DNA of 64,000 bases from Pseudomonas sp. stari2 (GCF_040760005.1 NZ_CP099760.1:6246574-6310573); one strand, 5' to 3'. Counted from the first letter of the stretch, positions 28,863-38,682 are shown. Numbers and translations: made by a program. Notes: a model not told the origin generated them from the letters alone.

Positions 28863-29800
28863 TCGTGACCTGCCTCGCCGTAGACAGCCTTGAGAATGTC
28901 GGCGGCACCCTGGCGGAGCAAATCTTCAGCGACTTGCACGCCCAACGTTTCAGCGTCAGCGCGCGGCGCACGAGCTTCGGCGCTCAGCAACTTGCCACCG
29001 CTAGGCTCGCCGACCAGACCACGCAGCCACAGTTGTTCGCCTTCAAGCACGGCGTAGCAGGCGATCGGCACCTGGCAGCCGCCATTCAAGTGTTTGTTGA
29101 GGGCACGTTCGGCGCTCACACGGTCAGCCGTATCGGCGTGATGCAAAGGCGCGAGCAAGGCATGGATTTCGGTATCGGCACTGCGACATTCGATACCGAC
29201 TGCACCCTGGCCACCCGCCGGCAGGCTGTCGTCGACGCTGATCGCAGAGGTGATGCGATCTTCGAAACCGAGGCGAATCAGACCGGCCGCCGCGAGGATG
29301 ATCGCGTCGTACTCGCCGGCATCGAGCTTGGCCAGACGGGTATTGACGTTGCCGCGCAGGAAACGGATTTCCAGGTCGGGGCGACGGGTCAGCAACTGTG
29401 CCTGGCGGCGCAGGCTGGAGGTGCCGACGATGCTGCCGGCAGGCAATGCATCGAGGCTGGAATAGGTATTGGAAACAAACGCGTCTCGAGGGTCTTCGCG
29501 CTCGCAGATGCAGAACAGACCGAGGCCTTCAGGGAAGTCCATCGGCACGTCTTTCATCGAATGGACGGCGATGTCGGCTTCGTTCTCCAGCAGCGCAGTT
29601 TCCAGTTCCTTGACGAACAGACCCTTGCCGCCGATTTTCGACAGGGGGGAATCGAGCAGCTTGTCGCCGCGACTGACCATGGGCACCAGCGTCACCAACA
29701 GTCCCGGGTGGGCTGCTTCCAGACGGGCTTTGACGTATTCGGCCTGCCAGAGGGCCAGTGCACTTTTGCGGGTGGCGATGCGGATTTCGCGAGAGGACAT
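28859..29800 (-). CDS. hemC: Porphobilinogen deaminase (hydroxymethylbilane synthase)
   Basis: 313-aa enzyme that polymerises four porphobilinogens. Key residues: Asp84 in HSMKDVP, Arg-rich [11 protein letters not shown] (about residues 127-135), and Cys242 in [13 protein letters not shown], which carries the dipyrromethane cofactor. First gene of the hemC-hemD-hemX-hemY operon; algR lies upstream on the same strand with a 138-bp gap. Confidence 0.96.
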   Translation of the reverse strand: MSSREIRIATRKSALALWQAEYVKARLEAAHPGLLVTLVPMVSRGDKLLDSPLSKIGGKGLFVKELETALLENEADIAVHSMKDVPMDFPEGLGLFCICEREDPRDAFVSNTYSSLDALPAGSIVGTSSLRRQAQLLTRRPDLEIRFLRGNVNTRLAKLDAGEYDAIILAAAGLIRLGFEDRITSAISVDDSLPAGGQGAVGIECRSADTEIHALLAPLHHADTADRVSAERALNKHLNGGCQVPIACYAVLEGEQLWLRGLVGEPSGGKLLSAEARAPRADAETLGVQVAEDLLRQGAADILKAVYGEAGHE

Positions 29801-29938
29801 GGATCAATCCGTACTGAATAGATACGGCGGATAATAACAGCTCAGCCAAATCCACTTTGACCTGAATCAGAAACGGCGTGGCCTCCCTGGCCGGCAATGC
29901 CTGGTAAAGAGAATAGAGAACCGCCTGACGCCTGCTGG

Positions 29939-30685
29939 CTAAAGCCCTTGCATCATCTTGCGCACACCCGCCACATGGCGGCGGCTGACGATCAGCGCGT
30001 CACCGTTCAAGCCTTTGAGGAAAAGCTGGAAGTGGCCCAATGGCGTGCGCTGCAGTCGCTCGATGCGGTCGCGAGCCACCAGCGCGTTGCGGTGAATCCG
30101 CACGAAACGCTCGCCAAATTCGTCTTCCAGGGCCTTGAGTGGCTCGTCCAGCAGGACTTCACCGGTTTCATGGCGCAAGGTCACGTATTTGTGGTCGGCA
30201 ATGAAGTACACCACCTGATCCAGCGGGATCAGCTCGATGCCTTTGCGGGTTCGGGCGCTGATGTGGCTACGCGGGCCGGTGCCGCTTTCGGCGGCGGGAC
30301 GCGTCAGGGCCGAAAGCTGAGCCCGATTCGGACGTTCAGCCCTTTTCAGGGCTTCCTGCAGATGTTCGGTTCGCACGGGTTTCACCACATGGCCCACGGC
30401 ACTGGCCTGCAGGGCCTCCAAGGGAAATTCATCGATACCAGAGCAGAACACCACCGCGGGCGGGGTTTCGCGTTCGCACAGACGGGCAGCCACTTGCAGG
30501 CCATCGAGGCCTGGCATGCGGATATCGAGCAGCACGATATCCGGCTTGTGGCTGTCGATCAGTGCCAACGCCTCTTCGCCATTGGTGGCGCTGGGCTCCA
30601 GGACTGTGTAGCCCTCGAGCTCGCTCACCATTCGGGCGAGGCGCTCGCGGGCCAGTGGTTCGTCATCAACGATCAGGACATTCAT
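29939..30685 (-). CDS. algR: AlgR, LytTR-type response regulator
   Basis: 248-aa response regulator, the same length as P. aeruginosa AlgR. Receiver domain: Asp7/Asp8, phospho-acceptor Asp54 (VLLDIRMPG) and Lys102 (VVKPVR). LytTR DNA-binding domain from about residue 145 (IPLDQVVYFIADHKYVTLRHE .. VRIHRNALVARDRIERL). In P. aeruginosa it controls alginate, twitching and rhamnolipid genes. The cognate kinase gene algZ/fimS, normally just upstream, is missing: the next gene, argH, is divergent. Start ATG at 30685 is the family start. Confidence 0.94.
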   Translation of the reverse strand: MNVLIVDDEPLARERLARMVSELEGYTVLEPSATNGEEALALIDSHKPDIVLLDIRMPGLDGLQVAARLCERETPPAVVFCSGIDEFPLEALQASAVGHVVKPVRTEHLQEALKRAERPNRAQLSALTRPAAESGTGPRSHISARTRKGIELIPLDQVVYFIADHKYVTLRHETGEVLLDEPLKALEDEFGERFVRIHRNALVARDRIERLQRTPLGHFQLFLKGLNGDALIVSRRHVAGVRKMMQGL

Positions 30686-31156
30686 ATTGCGCTGGATTCC
30701 TGCGTGAGTCTCGCACAAGGATAGCGTAGACAAGTGGAGTGACGTCCGTCACCGCGATCCACGCTAAGACTAGCGCGAGCGCCAAAAAGTGCCGTACGTC
30801 GGCCGGCAATATTTGCCGACACCCGGGACGCACCGCTCAAGGCTCGCTTATCTCTGCGTTTTACGCAGGGTATGCCGATGGTCAATACACCCACCCCTCT
30901 CTTCTTATAGTCGGCGACCAGACCTTTGCGCGATCCACAGTCGCGCCGACCCTTAGTCCTACTGTAGACGCTCGCCGGGCCGATATTGCTCAATCGGAAA
31001 ATATCCTTGAGCAAATCCCCCGGAACCGGCGGCGACTATGAACGCCGACATGAGAAAAAAACGTATCGACCAGTGTCAGCGACAGGATTGGCAACCCTGT
31101 TATTATCCCCGCCAGCGTTTCACGCCTACTTTCTTCAAGCCGATACGAGCGAATTC
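30686..31156. other. algR-argH divergent intergenic region (471 bp), no gene
   Basis: No open frame here resembles a known protein. A 6-bp hairpin CTGCGT-TTT-ACGCAG is at 30853-30867. A possible -10 (TATTAT) for argH lies at 31101-31106 but has no convincing -35. The region is too short to hold algZ and shows no recognisable relic of a histidine kinase. Confidence 0.6.
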
Positions 31157-32551
31157 ATGAGCACTGACAAGACCAATCAGTCCTGGGGCGGCCGCTTCAG
31201 TGAACCCGTCGACGCCTTCGTCGCCCGCTTCACCGCCTCCGTCACTTTCGACCAGCGCCTGTATCGCCACGACATCATGGGCTCAATCGCCCACGCCACC
31301 ATGCTGGCCAAGGTCGGCGTGCTGACGGATGCCGAGCGCGACAGCATCATCGATGGCCTGAAGACCATCCAGGGCGAAATCGAGGCCGGCCAGTTCGACT
31401 GGCGCGTCGACCTCGAAGACGTGCACATGAACATCGAAGCACGCCTGACCGACCGCATCGGCATCACCGGCAAGAAGCTGCACACCGGCCGCAGCCGCAA
31501 TGACCAGGTCGCCACCGACATCCGCCTGTGGCTGCGTGACGAAATCGACCTGATCCTGAGCGAAATCACCCGCCTGCAAAAAGGCCTGCTGGAGCAGGCC
31601 GAGCGTGAAGCCGCGAGCATCATGCCGGGCTTCACCCACCTGCAGACCGCTCAGCCTGTGACCTTCGGGCACCACATGCTGGCCTGGTTCGAAATGCTCA
31701 GCCGCGACTACGAGCGTCTGGTCGACTGCCGCAAGCGCACCAACCGCATGCCGCTGGGCAGCGCCGCGCTGGCCGGCACCACTTACCCGATCGACCGCGA
31801 ATACACCGCGCAACTGTTGGGCTTCGACGCCGTCGGCGGCAACTCGCTGGACAACGTGTCCGACCGTGACTTCGCCATTGAATTCTGCTCCGCCGCGAGC
31901 ATCGCGATGATGCACCTGTCGCGCTTCTCCGAAGAGCTGGTGCTGTGGACCAGCGCGCAGTTCCAGTTCATCGATCTGCCGGACCGCTTCTGCACCGGCA
32001 GCTCGATCATGCCGCAAAAGAAAAACCCCGACGTGCCGGAACTGGTACGCGGCAAGACCGGCCGTGTGTTCGGCGCTCTGATGGGCCTGCTGACCCTGAT
32101 GAAAGGCCAGCCGCTGGCCTACAACAAGGACAACCAGGAAGACAAGGAACCGCTGTTCGACGCCGCCGACACCCTGCGCGACTCGCTGCGTGCCTTTGCC
32201 GACATGATCCCGGCGATCAAACCGAAGCACGCGATCATGCGTGAAGCGGCGCTGCGCGGTTTCTCCACCGCCACCGACCTCGCCGACTACCTGGTTCGCC
32301 GTGGCCTGCCGTTCCGCGACTGCCACGAAATCGTCGGCCACGCCGTGAAGTACGGCGTTGATACCGGCAAGGATCTGGCGGAAATGAGCCTGGAAGAACT
32401 GCGTCAGTTCAGCGACCAGATCGAGCAGGACGTGTTTGCCGTGCTGACCCTGGAAGGCTCGGTGAATGCCCGTGACCACATCGGCGGCACTGCCCCGGCG
32501 CAGGTCAAGGCTGCCGTTGCTCGCGGTCAGGCGCTGATCGCCAGCCGTTAA
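31157..32551 (+). CDS. argH: Argininosuccinate lyase
   Basis: 464-aa enzyme that splits argininosuccinate into arginine and fumarate, the last step of arginine synthesis. The fumarase/aspartase superfamily signature [12 protein letters not shown] starts at residue 281, with catalytic Ser282/283 in the flexible loop; His161 in [11 protein letters not shown] is the second conserved site, and [12 protein letters not shown] is the substrate loop. The start [17 protein letters not shown] is the usual one; a longer in-frame reading adds 57 implausible residues. Confidence 0.96.
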   Translation: MSTDKTNQSWGGRFSEPVDAFVARFTASVTFDQRLYRHDIMGSIAHATMLAKVGVLTDAERDSIIDGLKTIQGEIEAGQFDWRVDLEDVHMNIEARLTDRIGITGKKLHTGRSRNDQVATDIRLWLRDEIDLILSEITRLQKGLLEQAEREAASIMPGFTHLQTAQPVTFGHHMLAWFEMLSRDYERLVDCRKRTNRMPLGSAALAGTTYPIDREYTAQLLGFDAVGGNSLDNVSDRDFAIEFCSAASIAMMHLSRFSEELVLWTSAQFQFIDLPDRFCTGSSIMPQKKNPDVPELVRGKTGRVFGALMGLLTLMKGQPLAYNKDNQEDKEPLFDAADTLRDSLRAFADMIPAIKPKHAIMREAALRGFSTATDLADYLVRRGLPFRDCHEIVGHAVKYGVDTGKDLAEMSLEELRQFSDQIEQDVFAVLTLEGSVNARDHIGGTAPAQVKAAVARGQALIASR

Positions 32552-32556
32552 AAGCA

Positions 32557-32590
32557 TCGCGGGCAAGTCGAATCATCGACTTGCCCGCGA
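32557..32590. repeat. REP-like palindrome after argH, possible terminator
   Basis: Perfect 15-bp inverted repeat (TCGCGGGCAAGTCGA, 4-nt loop, TCGACTTGCCCGCGA) between convergent argH and the GST gene. The GCGGGCAAG core resembles Pseudomonas REP sequences. No long T-tract follows, so it may act as a transcript stabiliser or weak terminator. Confidence 0.7.
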
Positions 32591-32610
32591 GCTGGCCTCA
32601 GAAAAAATTT

Positions 32611-33270
32611 CTACTTTTTGGCCGCGATCATCGCCAAAAACGTCGGCATCGCCGCTTCCTTGTCCGCTGCAATCTTCTGCACATGCGGTTTTTGCTCAAG
32701 CCGTTCCAGAAGTGCCTTGGCCTTCGGCATGTCCGCCAGCAGGTCCAGACCGAACAGTTTGTGCCCCACCGCAGCCGCCAGCGGCACGCTGTAGAGGAAG
32801 TACAGGTCAGCGATGCTCAGGCTGTCGCCCGCCACATACGGGGCGAACTTGCCGTGACGCCCCAGCGCCGCAAAACCCAGCAGCAGTTCGGATTTGGTTT
32901 TTTCCTTGATCGCCTCCGGCAGCGCCGCGCCGAAGAACGCTTCGCCGTAACAGGCACGGGCCGGCAGCTCGATGTACAGCTCGATCTCCTTGGCCACCGC
33001 CAGCACCTGGGCGCGCGCAAATGGCTCGCTCGGCAGCAGCGGAACACCCTTCTGGGTGCTTTCGAGGTATTCGAGCATCACCATCGTTTCATTGATGTAA
33101 CCGCCTTCGGCCCCCAGCACCGGCACCTTGCCGCGCGGGCTGATGGCCAGAGACTCCGGCGTTGGCGTCGGGTAGAACGTGACTTCCTCGAACGGCAGGC
33201 CCTTTTCCAGCAGCGCCAGTTTGACCATGTTGTAGTAGTTGCTGACTGAGAATCCGTAGAGCTTGAACAT
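32611..33270 (-). CDS. Glutathione S-transferase family protein
   Basis: 219-aa cytosolic GST. The N-terminal thioredoxin fold has the glutathione-binding cis-Pro segment SPRGKVPVLGAEGGYINETMVMLEYLE, and the all-helical C-terminal domain has the GDSLSIADLYFLYSV motif. The N-terminal catalytic position is near FSVSNYYNMVKLAL, so a Ser or Tyr could be used. The ATG at 33270 lies 7 nt after GGAGG and is preferred to the GTG just before it. Substrate unknown. Confidence 0.9.
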   Translation of the reverse strand: MFKLYGFSVSNYYNMVKLALLEKGLPFEEVTFYPTPTPESLAISPRGKVPVLGAEGGYINETMVMLEYLESTQKGVPLLPSEPFARAQVLAVAKEIELYIELPARACYGEAFFGAALPEAIKEKTKSELLLGFAALGRHGKFAPYVAGDSLSIADLYFLYSVPLAAAVGHKLFGLDLLADMPKAKALLERLEQKPHVQKIAADKEAAMPTFLAMIAAKK

Positions 33271-33393
33271 CACATAGCCTCCAGGCCGTGCGGGGTGGGC
33301 AGTGCCTGTTTATAGATCGCTCCGGGGATTCCCGCCAGCAGCATCACGCCGCTGAATGCGGGTAAACTGGCGCCTTTCCTTGAGGAGCCTGCC

Positions 33394-33678
33394 ATGAGCG
33401 AGCCGACAGACATCGATAACGACGAAGAAGAGTTCACCGAGAGCACTTTGATCGAAGCCATCGAAAACCAGATCGAAAGCGACAACCCGCCAGCGGCCAA
33501 GGCCACATTCAACAAGCTGACCCTGGTCGGTTACGAGCGCGAAGACATCCTGAACCTGATGGCCCACGTGCTGGCCTACGAAATCGACGCCATGCTCGAT
33601 GACGACCGCGCGTTCAATACCGAATGGTACGAAGCGGCCCTTCGCGCCCTGCCTGAGTTGCCACCGGAAAAGCCGTAA
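33394..33678 (+). CDS. Small acidic conserved hypothetical protein
   Basis: 94 aa with a strongly acidic N-terminus (MSEPTDIDNDEEEFTEST) followed by a predicted helical domain (LIEAIENQIESDNPPAAKATFNKLTLVGYEREDILNLMAHVLAYEID). A good GAGG site precedes the ATG. Codon use looks like that of neighbouring genes. I do not recognise a named family; its position between argH/GST and cyaA suggests a conserved Pseudomonas gene. Function unknown. Confidence 0.75.
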   Translation: MSEPTDIDNDEEEFTESTLIEAIENQIESDNPPAAKATFNKLTLVGYEREDILNLMAHVLAYEIDAMLDDDRAFNTEWYEAALRALPELPPEKP

Positions 33679-33691
33679 CCGGGCAACCCGA

Positions 33692-33715
33692 TGTGGGAGC
33701 AGCCGGGCTCCCACA
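33692..33715. repeat. Short palindromic intergenic repeat
   Basis: TGTGGGAGC / GCTCCCACA 9-bp stem with a 6-nt loop, 13 bp after the preceding stop. The TGTGGGAGC..GCTCCCACA pattern is a frequent intergenic palindrome in P. fluorescens-group genomes; it may also end transcription of the upstream gene. Confidence 0.65.
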
Positions 33716-33869
33716 CAATTTGTCACCCTTCCATCCGGCCTTCTCCCGGCCCCTGACTACACTGGAATCCACCCCCGAGACAAAAACCCTGGCGCACACT
33801 GGACACGCCGCGTCGGCAGGTTCACCTTAGGGGCGCTGTTGTCCAATTCCTAGAAAGTCTGGAGTCCTT

Positions 33870-34115
33870 ATGTCGCTTACCCCTGAGTTGGTTGCCGAAC
33901 TGGAAGTCCTCGCACTCTTCAACCTGGACAGTTCCCAGGAAGGTCTGAAAATTCATCAGACCGCTGCCCCGAAGCACATCGCTGCTGCCCAACGCCTCTT
34001 TGAAAAAGAACTGACAGACCAGCCTGATGGCGGTTACCTGACCAGTCTCGGTCGCGATGCCGCACAAAGCGTGCAGACCGTACTGACGATTCTGAAAGAG
34101 CAACAAACCGCCTGA
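33870..34115 (+). CDS. TIGR02647 family protein
   Basis: 81-aa small soluble protein (MSLTPELVAELEVLALFNLDSSQEGLKIHQTAAPKHIAAAQRLFEKELTDQPDGGYLT..) that I recognise as the conserved gammaproteobacterial family TIGR02647 found near cyaA in pseudomonads. Mostly helical, no signal peptide. GGAG is 7-8 nt before the ATG. Function unknown. Confidence 0.75.
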   Translation: MSLTPELVAELEVLALFNLDSSQEGLKIHQTAAPKHIAAAQRLFEKELTDQPDGGYLTSLGRDAAQSVQTVLTILKEQQTA

Positions 34116-34309
34116 CCCTCCCGACTTTGCCCACGGAAACCTCTGCCACGGGATTTCCGCGGGCCAGCCCGGCTGCAAGCAATCGCCACGCGATGTAAAT
34201 CTGACGTCAAAAAACAAATTCAGCTTAATGCTCGCGCTGCACAGGCGCTAAACTCCCCCGCATTCCGTGACCCTCTGCCTCCGAGCCCTGCGAGCCGGTT
34301 TGAGTCGAC

Positions 34310-37153
34310 ATGACCCGCACCCATGAAATCCGCCCCGACCTGGACGAGGGAATCGACCGCAAGGTACTCAGCCAGCTGCGCGCACGCTTTCTCAAGCTCA
34401 ACGCTGGCCGCCTGAACCGGGCGCTGGAAGGCCTGTCGACGCGCCAGCAAAGCGTACTGACGTTGCTGCCGCTGTTTTTCCACGTCAATCATCCGCTGCT
34501 GCCCGGTTATGTCTCGGGCAGCACCCCGGCCGGGCTGTCGAATTACGAGCCGGACGCCGAAGCCCTCGCCGAAGCCCAGCGCCTGACACGTTCGTTTTCC
34601 TACAAGCCGCGCCATGGCAGCAATCCGCCACGGCCGATTCATGGTCTGTTCCTGATGGGCAGCCTCGGCACCCTGGCCCAGGCCGACCAGAGCGACATGG
34701 ACGTGTGGGTGTGCCACGCGCCGGACCTGAGCGAAAGCGAGCTAGCCGAGCTGCGCAAGAAGTGCCAGTTGCTCGAAACCTGGGCCGCGAGCCAGGGCGC
34801 CGAGGCGCATTTTTTTCTGATCGACCCGGCACGCTTCGTCAAAGGCGAGCGCGATACCCAGCTCAGTTCCGAGGATTGCGGCACCACCCAGCATTATCTG
34901 TTGCTGGACGAGTTTTACCGCACCGCGATCTGGCTGGCCGGGCGCACACCGATCTGGTGGCTGGTACCGGTCTATGAAGAGCGGACCTACGATCAGTACA
35001 CTCACACGCTGCTGTCCAAGCGCTTCATCCGCAACGATGAGACCCTCGACCTTGGCCCATTGGCGCACATACCGCCTGGCGAGTTCGTTGGCGCCGGGTT
35101 GTGGCAGTTGTTCAAGGGTATCGAGTCGCCTTACAAGTCGGTGCTCAAACTGCTGCTGATCGAGGTCTACGCGAGCGAACACCCGCAGGTGCAGTGCCTG
35201 AGCCTGCGCTTCAAGCAGGCGGTATTCGCCAACCGGCTGGACCTCGACGAGCTGGATCCGTACATGGTGGTCTACCGCCGAATCGAGGAATACCTCACCG
35301 CCCGCAATGAACCCGAACGCCTGGAACTGGTACGCCGTGCGCTGTACCTCAAGGTCAACCGCAAGCTCACAGGCAACAGCCGCACCCAGAGCTGGCAGCG
35401 TTCGTTGCTGGAAAGACTGGCCAGCGAATGGCACTGGGACCAGCGGCAACTGGCACTGCTCGACAGTCGCAGTCAGTGGAAAGTCCGTCAGGTCAGCGCC
35501 GAGCGCCGGGCCCTGGTCAACGAGCTGAACTACAGCTACCGCTTTCTGACCCAGTTCGCCCGCACCGAGCAGACTGTCAGCCTGATCAACAAACGTGATC
35601 TCAACGTTCTCGGCCGACGCCTGTACGCCGCATTCGAACGCAAGGCTGACAAAGTCGAGTTCATCAACCCCGGCATCGCCCCGGATCTGGCCGAAGACAC
35701 CCTGACCCTGGTGCAATCGCCAAACAAAAAGGAACCCGGGCAAACTCAGTGGGGCCTGTACAACGGCAGCTTGACGGCGCTGGAGTGGGAACACTTCGCG
35801 CCGATCAAACGCAGTCGCCAGTTGCTGGAACTGTTGACCTGGAGCCATCGCAACGGCGTGATCGACAGCAGCACCCGACTGGCCCTGCACCCCGGCACCA
35901 GCGACCTGAGCGAGTTCGAGCTGTTCAACCTGCTCGGCAGCCTGCAACAAAGCATCACCCTGCCCTTACCGACCGTTGCCGAAGACCCGCTGCTGCACGC
36001 CAGCGTGCCGAGCGAAGTGCTGATACTGGTGAATGTCGGCGTCGATCCGCTCAAGCATCACCGCGACCTGAACATCCTGATGACCACCGAGCGTACCGAT
36101 TCGCTGAGCTACGCCGGCGTGCGCGAGAACCTGGTGCTGACCCTGGATCAGGTCACGCTCAACAGCTGGAACGAAGTGCTGGTCAACCGCTTCGACGGTC
36201 CGCACGCGCTGCTCGACTGCCTGCGCGATTACCTCAACAACCTGCCGCGCGGGCCGCAACAACCATCGCTGCGAGTGCGTTGCTTCTGTCACAACCGCGC
36301 GCAATTCATCGCCCGCAGGGTGGAAGAAATCGTCGATACCGCGCAGACACTGTTGCTAAGCAATTTGAATCACCGCTACCTGATCCAGGTGCAGCAGCAC
36401 TATCACGTACTGGAACTGGTGCCGGGACAGGTCAGCCATGTCGCCCTCGCCACCCTGCCGGCGCTGCTCGATTACCTGGGCGAGGAGCAACCGCGCTACA
36501 GCCCGCTGCACCTGGACCCGATGGCGCTGGAAGACCACGACCTCGCGCTGATCCTGCCGATGGGCCAGCCCGAATGCATTCAGGTGTTCTACCGGATCAC
36601 CGAGCAAGCGGCGGAGCTGTACGTGCTCGACGAATTCAACGCACTGTGGCAACAACATTTGCCCTATCACGACGAGCAAAGTCTGTTGGTGCCGTTGCAG
36701 CGTTTCCTGCAATCGATCCAGTTCCGGCGCGAAGCACTGTTGCCGATGGACTCGAACCACGCCGCCAGCCTTGAAATCTTGTATTACCAGTTATTGCCAT
36801 CAGGGCCGGGACGCGCACGACGGGTCGAAATGCGCCCGGCACCGCAGACGCCAGCCAACAAACCGTTCTACGACGTGCAGGCGATCATCGGCAAAGCCGC
36901 ACCGGGCGAGGTGCAGGTCACGTTGTATTGCAATCAGCGGGAATTCAGCGAGCTGGAACATGGCGACCAGCTGTTCAGCGTGGTCGCTCGGGAGATCGTC
37001 GGGCAGCGCCGGGAAGCCGAGCGCTATCGCTGCTACATCACCGACCTGGACCTGTCGGGCGTGATCGGTGACGGGCAGAGTTCGAGCAATCTGTATCTGC
37101 GTTACAAGGCCGACCTGGAGCGCTCTCTGAACGAGGCGCTCGAGCAGGTCTGA
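34310..37153 (+). CDS. cyaA: Class I adenylate cyclase
   Basis: 947-aa enterobacterial-type (class I) cyclase making cAMP. The N-terminal catalytic domain carries GLFLMGSLGTLAQADQSDMDVWVCHAP, the nucleotidyltransferase GS..DxD pattern. Next come the conserved KRFIRNDETLDLGPLAHIPPGEFVGAGLWQLFKGIESPYKS and a long regulatory C-terminal half. The first residues MTRTHEIRPDLDEGIDRKVLSQLRARFL match the family start. It faces rnk, with only 6 bp between stops. The order cyaA-cyaY-lptM-dapF is shared with E. coli. Confidence 0.95.
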   Translation: MTRTHEIRPDLDEGIDRKVLSQLRARFLKLNAGRLNRALEGLSTRQQSVLTLLPLFFHVNHPLLPGYVSGSTPAGLSNYEPDAEALAEAQRLTRSFSYKPRHGSNPPRPIHGLFLMGSLGTLAQADQSDMDVWVCHAPDLSESELAELRKKCQLLETWAASQGAEAHFFLIDPARFVKGERDTQLSSEDCGTTQHYLLLDEFYRTAIWLAGRTPIWWLVPVYEERTYDQYTHTLLSKRFIRNDETLDLGPLAHIPPGEFVGAGLWQLFKGIESPYKSVLKLLLIEVYASEHPQVQCLSLRFKQAVFANRLDLDELDPYMVVYRRIEEYLTARNEPERLELVRRALYLKVNRKLTGNSRTQSWQRSLLERLASEWHWDQRQLALLDSRSQWKVRQVSAERRALVNELNYSYRFLTQFARTEQTVSLINKRDLNVLGRRLYAAFERKADKVEFINPGIAPDLAEDTLTLVQSPNKKEPGQTQWGLYNGSLTALEWEHFAPIKRSRQLLELLTWSHRNGVIDSSTRLALHPGTSDLSEFELFNLLGSLQQSITLPLPTVAEDPLLHASVPSEVLILVNVGVDPLKHHRDLNILMTTERTDSLSYAGVRENLVLTLDQVTLNSWNEVLVNRFDGPHALLDCLRDYLNNLPRGPQQPSLRVRCFCHNRAQFIARRVEEIVDTAQTLLLSNLNHRYLIQVQQHYHVLELVPGQVSHVALATLPALLDYLGEEQPRYSPLHLDPMALEDHDLALILPMGQPECIQVFYRITEQAAELYVLDEFNALWQQHLPYHDEQSLLVPLQRFLQSIQFRREALLPMDSNHAASLEILYYQLLPSGPGRARRVEMRPAPQTPANKPFYDVQAIIGKAAPGEVQVTLYCNQREFSELEHGDQLFSVVAREIVGQRREAERYRCYITDLDLSGVIGDGQSSSNLYLRYKADLERSLNEALEQV

Positions 37154-37159
37154 GGCGGG

Positions 37160-37570
37160 TTATTCCGGGAAATCACCGCCGTTGGCCGGCTGCGATTCGA
37201 CTTCCAGCAAGGTCAGCTTCAGGGTCTTGCCGCCCGGGGCCGGCCAGTCGATGTGCTGGCCGACTTTCAGACCCAGCAGCGCACTGCCGACCGGGGCCAG
37301 GATCGAGATTTTGCCTTCGTCTGCGTTGGCGTGTTTCGGGTAGACGAGGGTCAGGTGGTAGTCCTTGCCACTGCCCTCTTCGCGACAGTGCACACGGGAA
37401 TTCATCGTCACGACATCGGCGGGCACTTCATCGTGGCCGACCAGCGTATCGGCGCGGTCCAGTTCGGTTTGCAGCGCGATCACGCCCGGCAGCGTGTCAT
37501 CCAGGCTGTCGATCAGGCGTTCCAGACGTTGCACGTCCAGACGGGTAAGGGTGATGGAAGGTGCGGTCAT
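37160..37570 (-). CDS. rnk: Nucleoside diphosphate kinase regulator Rnk
   Basis: 136-aa GreA/GreB-like protein that binds RNA polymerase; in P. aeruginosa and E. coli it affects nucleoside diphosphate kinase and alginate. The N-terminal coiled coil is short (RLDVQRLERLIDSLDDTLPGVIALQTELDRA), and the C-terminal FKBP-like domain has VTMNSRVHCREEGSGKDYHLTLVYPKHANADEGKISILAPVGSALLGLKVGQ. The start MTAPSITLTRLD is favoured over an ATG ten codons upstream, which lies close to the upstream terminator. Confidence 0.92.
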   Translation of the reverse strand: MTAPSITLTRLDVQRLERLIDSLDDTLPGVIALQTELDRADTLVGHDEVPADVVTMNSRVHCREEGSGKDYHLTLVYPKHANADEGKISILAPVGSALLGLKVGQHIDWPAPGGKTLKLTLLEVESQPANGGDFPE

Positions 37571-37600
37571 GATCCGGGCAGACTCCTTTCTTCTGCACAC

Positions 37601-37637
37601 AAAAAAAGCAAAACCCCGCCAAAAAAGACGGGGTTTT
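37601..37637 (-). terminator. Rho-independent terminator of cyaY/DUF1289 unit
   Basis: On the minus strand: AAAACCCCGTC stem, T-rich loop, GGCGGGGTTTT, then a run of seven T. It lies downstream of the DUF1289 gene and just upstream of rnk, so rnk must be transcribed from its own promoter close to 37600. Confidence 0.85.
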
Positions 37638-37698
37638 CACCAGGCCTCGATGGGTTGAGGCGTTTCCGGACACTATCACAGCTCAAAAAATATACAAG

Positions 37699-37923
37699 CT
37701 ACGCCCCGGCGAGCTGCCGGCGTTGCATCGCCTGCGCGCAGATTACCCGGCGCCGTTCGTCATCGGCCGAGCGCCATTCACGGATGTCTTCGACATGCCG
37801 CATGCAGCCGAGACAGACTTTCTGCTCATCCAGCCGACACACGCCGGTGCACGGCGAAGGCACGGCCGGATTGACGTTGCTGAAGAGCGGCTTCGGCGGA
37901 CGGGCGGGAGCGGTGTCGGTCAC
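37699..37923 (-). CDS. DUF1289 family protein
   Basis: 74-aa protein with the diagnostic cysteine pattern SPCTGVCRLDEQKVCLGCMRHVEDIREW (four conserved Cys), typical of the small DUF1289 (YdhL-like) family. The GTG at 37923, 4 bp after the cyaY stop, gives the family-sized protein; the longer reading from 38061 overlaps cyaY and is rejected. The cysteines suggest metal or Fe-S binding. That, together with its place behind cyaY (iron donor for Fe-S clusters), is an inference. Confidence 0.8.
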   Translation of the reverse strand: MTDTAPARPPKPLFSNVNPAVPSPCTGVCRLDEQKVCLGCMRHVEDIREWRSADDERRRVICAQAMQRRQLAGA

Positions 37924-37927
37924 GAAA

Positions 37928-38260
37928 TCACAGGCCTTCGAAATCGAATTCGGTACCGGCCTGCTGCTTGACGATGCGCTCGAGCATCTCCCCCAGTTGC
38001 TCTTCGCTCTTGTCGCACATCCAGCGTTCGCTTTCTTCGTCGTAGTCGAAGTGGAAACCACCGGACACCGCGGCCAGCCACAGCTGACGCAACGGCTCCT
38101 GACGACTGAAGATCAGCTGGGTGCCGTTCTCGAACTTGACGGTCAGCACACCGGCCGAGTTCTCCATGTCGATGTCCAGGTCGCTGTCGTCGAAGATGTC
38201 TTCCAGTTTTTCCTGGGTTTCATCGACCAGATCGTGGAAACGGGCTTCGGACAAACTCAT
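37928..38260 (-). CDS. cyaY: Frataxin-like iron-sulfur assembly protein CyaY
   Basis: 110-aa frataxin homologue that binds iron and modulates IscS-dependent Fe-S cluster assembly. The acidic helix MSLSEARFHDLVDETQEKLEDIFDDSDLDIDME supplies the iron-binding Asp/Glu surface. The beta-sheet follows with GVLTVKFENGTQLIFSRQEPLRQLWLAAVSGGFHFDY. Start at 38260; the longer frame upstream would cover the divergent lptM promoter region. Confidence 0.94.
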   Translation of the reverse strand: MSLSEARFHDLVDETQEKLEDIFDDSDLDIDMENSAGVLTVKFENGTQLIFSRQEPLRQLWLAAVSGGFHFDYDEESERWMCDKSEEQLGEMLERIVKQQAGTEFDFEGL

Positions 38261-38499
38261 TGCGGCAACCTCAAAAAATGTCTGATCAGGCTCAAGCGCC
38301 GCAAGATACGGTCGCTGCCAGCCGATTGCAAAGGATAACGACCAAGCGCCCTGCCCGGCGACGAAATATGCACCCCTCATGCAGGAAAAGTTTCCGCGTC
38401 GCAGCCCGAGCCCCGCCGGACGGGAGTTCCGTCGCATAGGCAAGCTGCCGGGTGGCCGGTATACTCCGGCGCAATTAACGCATATTCAAGGATTTCGCC

Positions 38500-38673
38500 A
38501 TGAAGCGCCTGATCTCTTCCCTTGCTGCGCTCGTCGCGGTTGCCTGTCTCGTTTCGGCCTGCGGTCAGAAAGGCCCGCTGTACCTGCCCGATGAAGATCA
38601 GGACCCGGCCGCGCAAGCCCAGTCTTCGCAAAAGCAGCCTGCCTCCAAGGCACACAAGCACGACGTTTACTAA
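38500..38673 (+). CDS. lptM: LPS-assembly lipoprotein LptM (LppL/YifL)
   Basis: 57-aa small lipoprotein: [30 protein letters not shown].. with lipobox VSAC (Cys21) and the invariant [10 protein letters not shown] motif right after it. In E. coli LptM (YifL) helps LptD mature and insert as the LPS translocon. A TATACT -10 box is visible at 38460-38465, and AAGGA precedes the ATG. Followed 9 bp later by lysA. Confidence 0.92.
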   Translation: MKRLISSLAALVAVACLVSACGQKGPLYLPDEDQDPAAQAQSSQKQPASKAHKHDVY

Positions 38674-38682
38674 GGGATCGCC

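Noticed and set aside
30682..31014. 110-aa minus-strand frame upstream of algR as an AlgZ remnant
   Set aside because: No histidine-kinase motifs (H-box, N-box or GxG) are visible; the composition is that of chance non-coding sequence.
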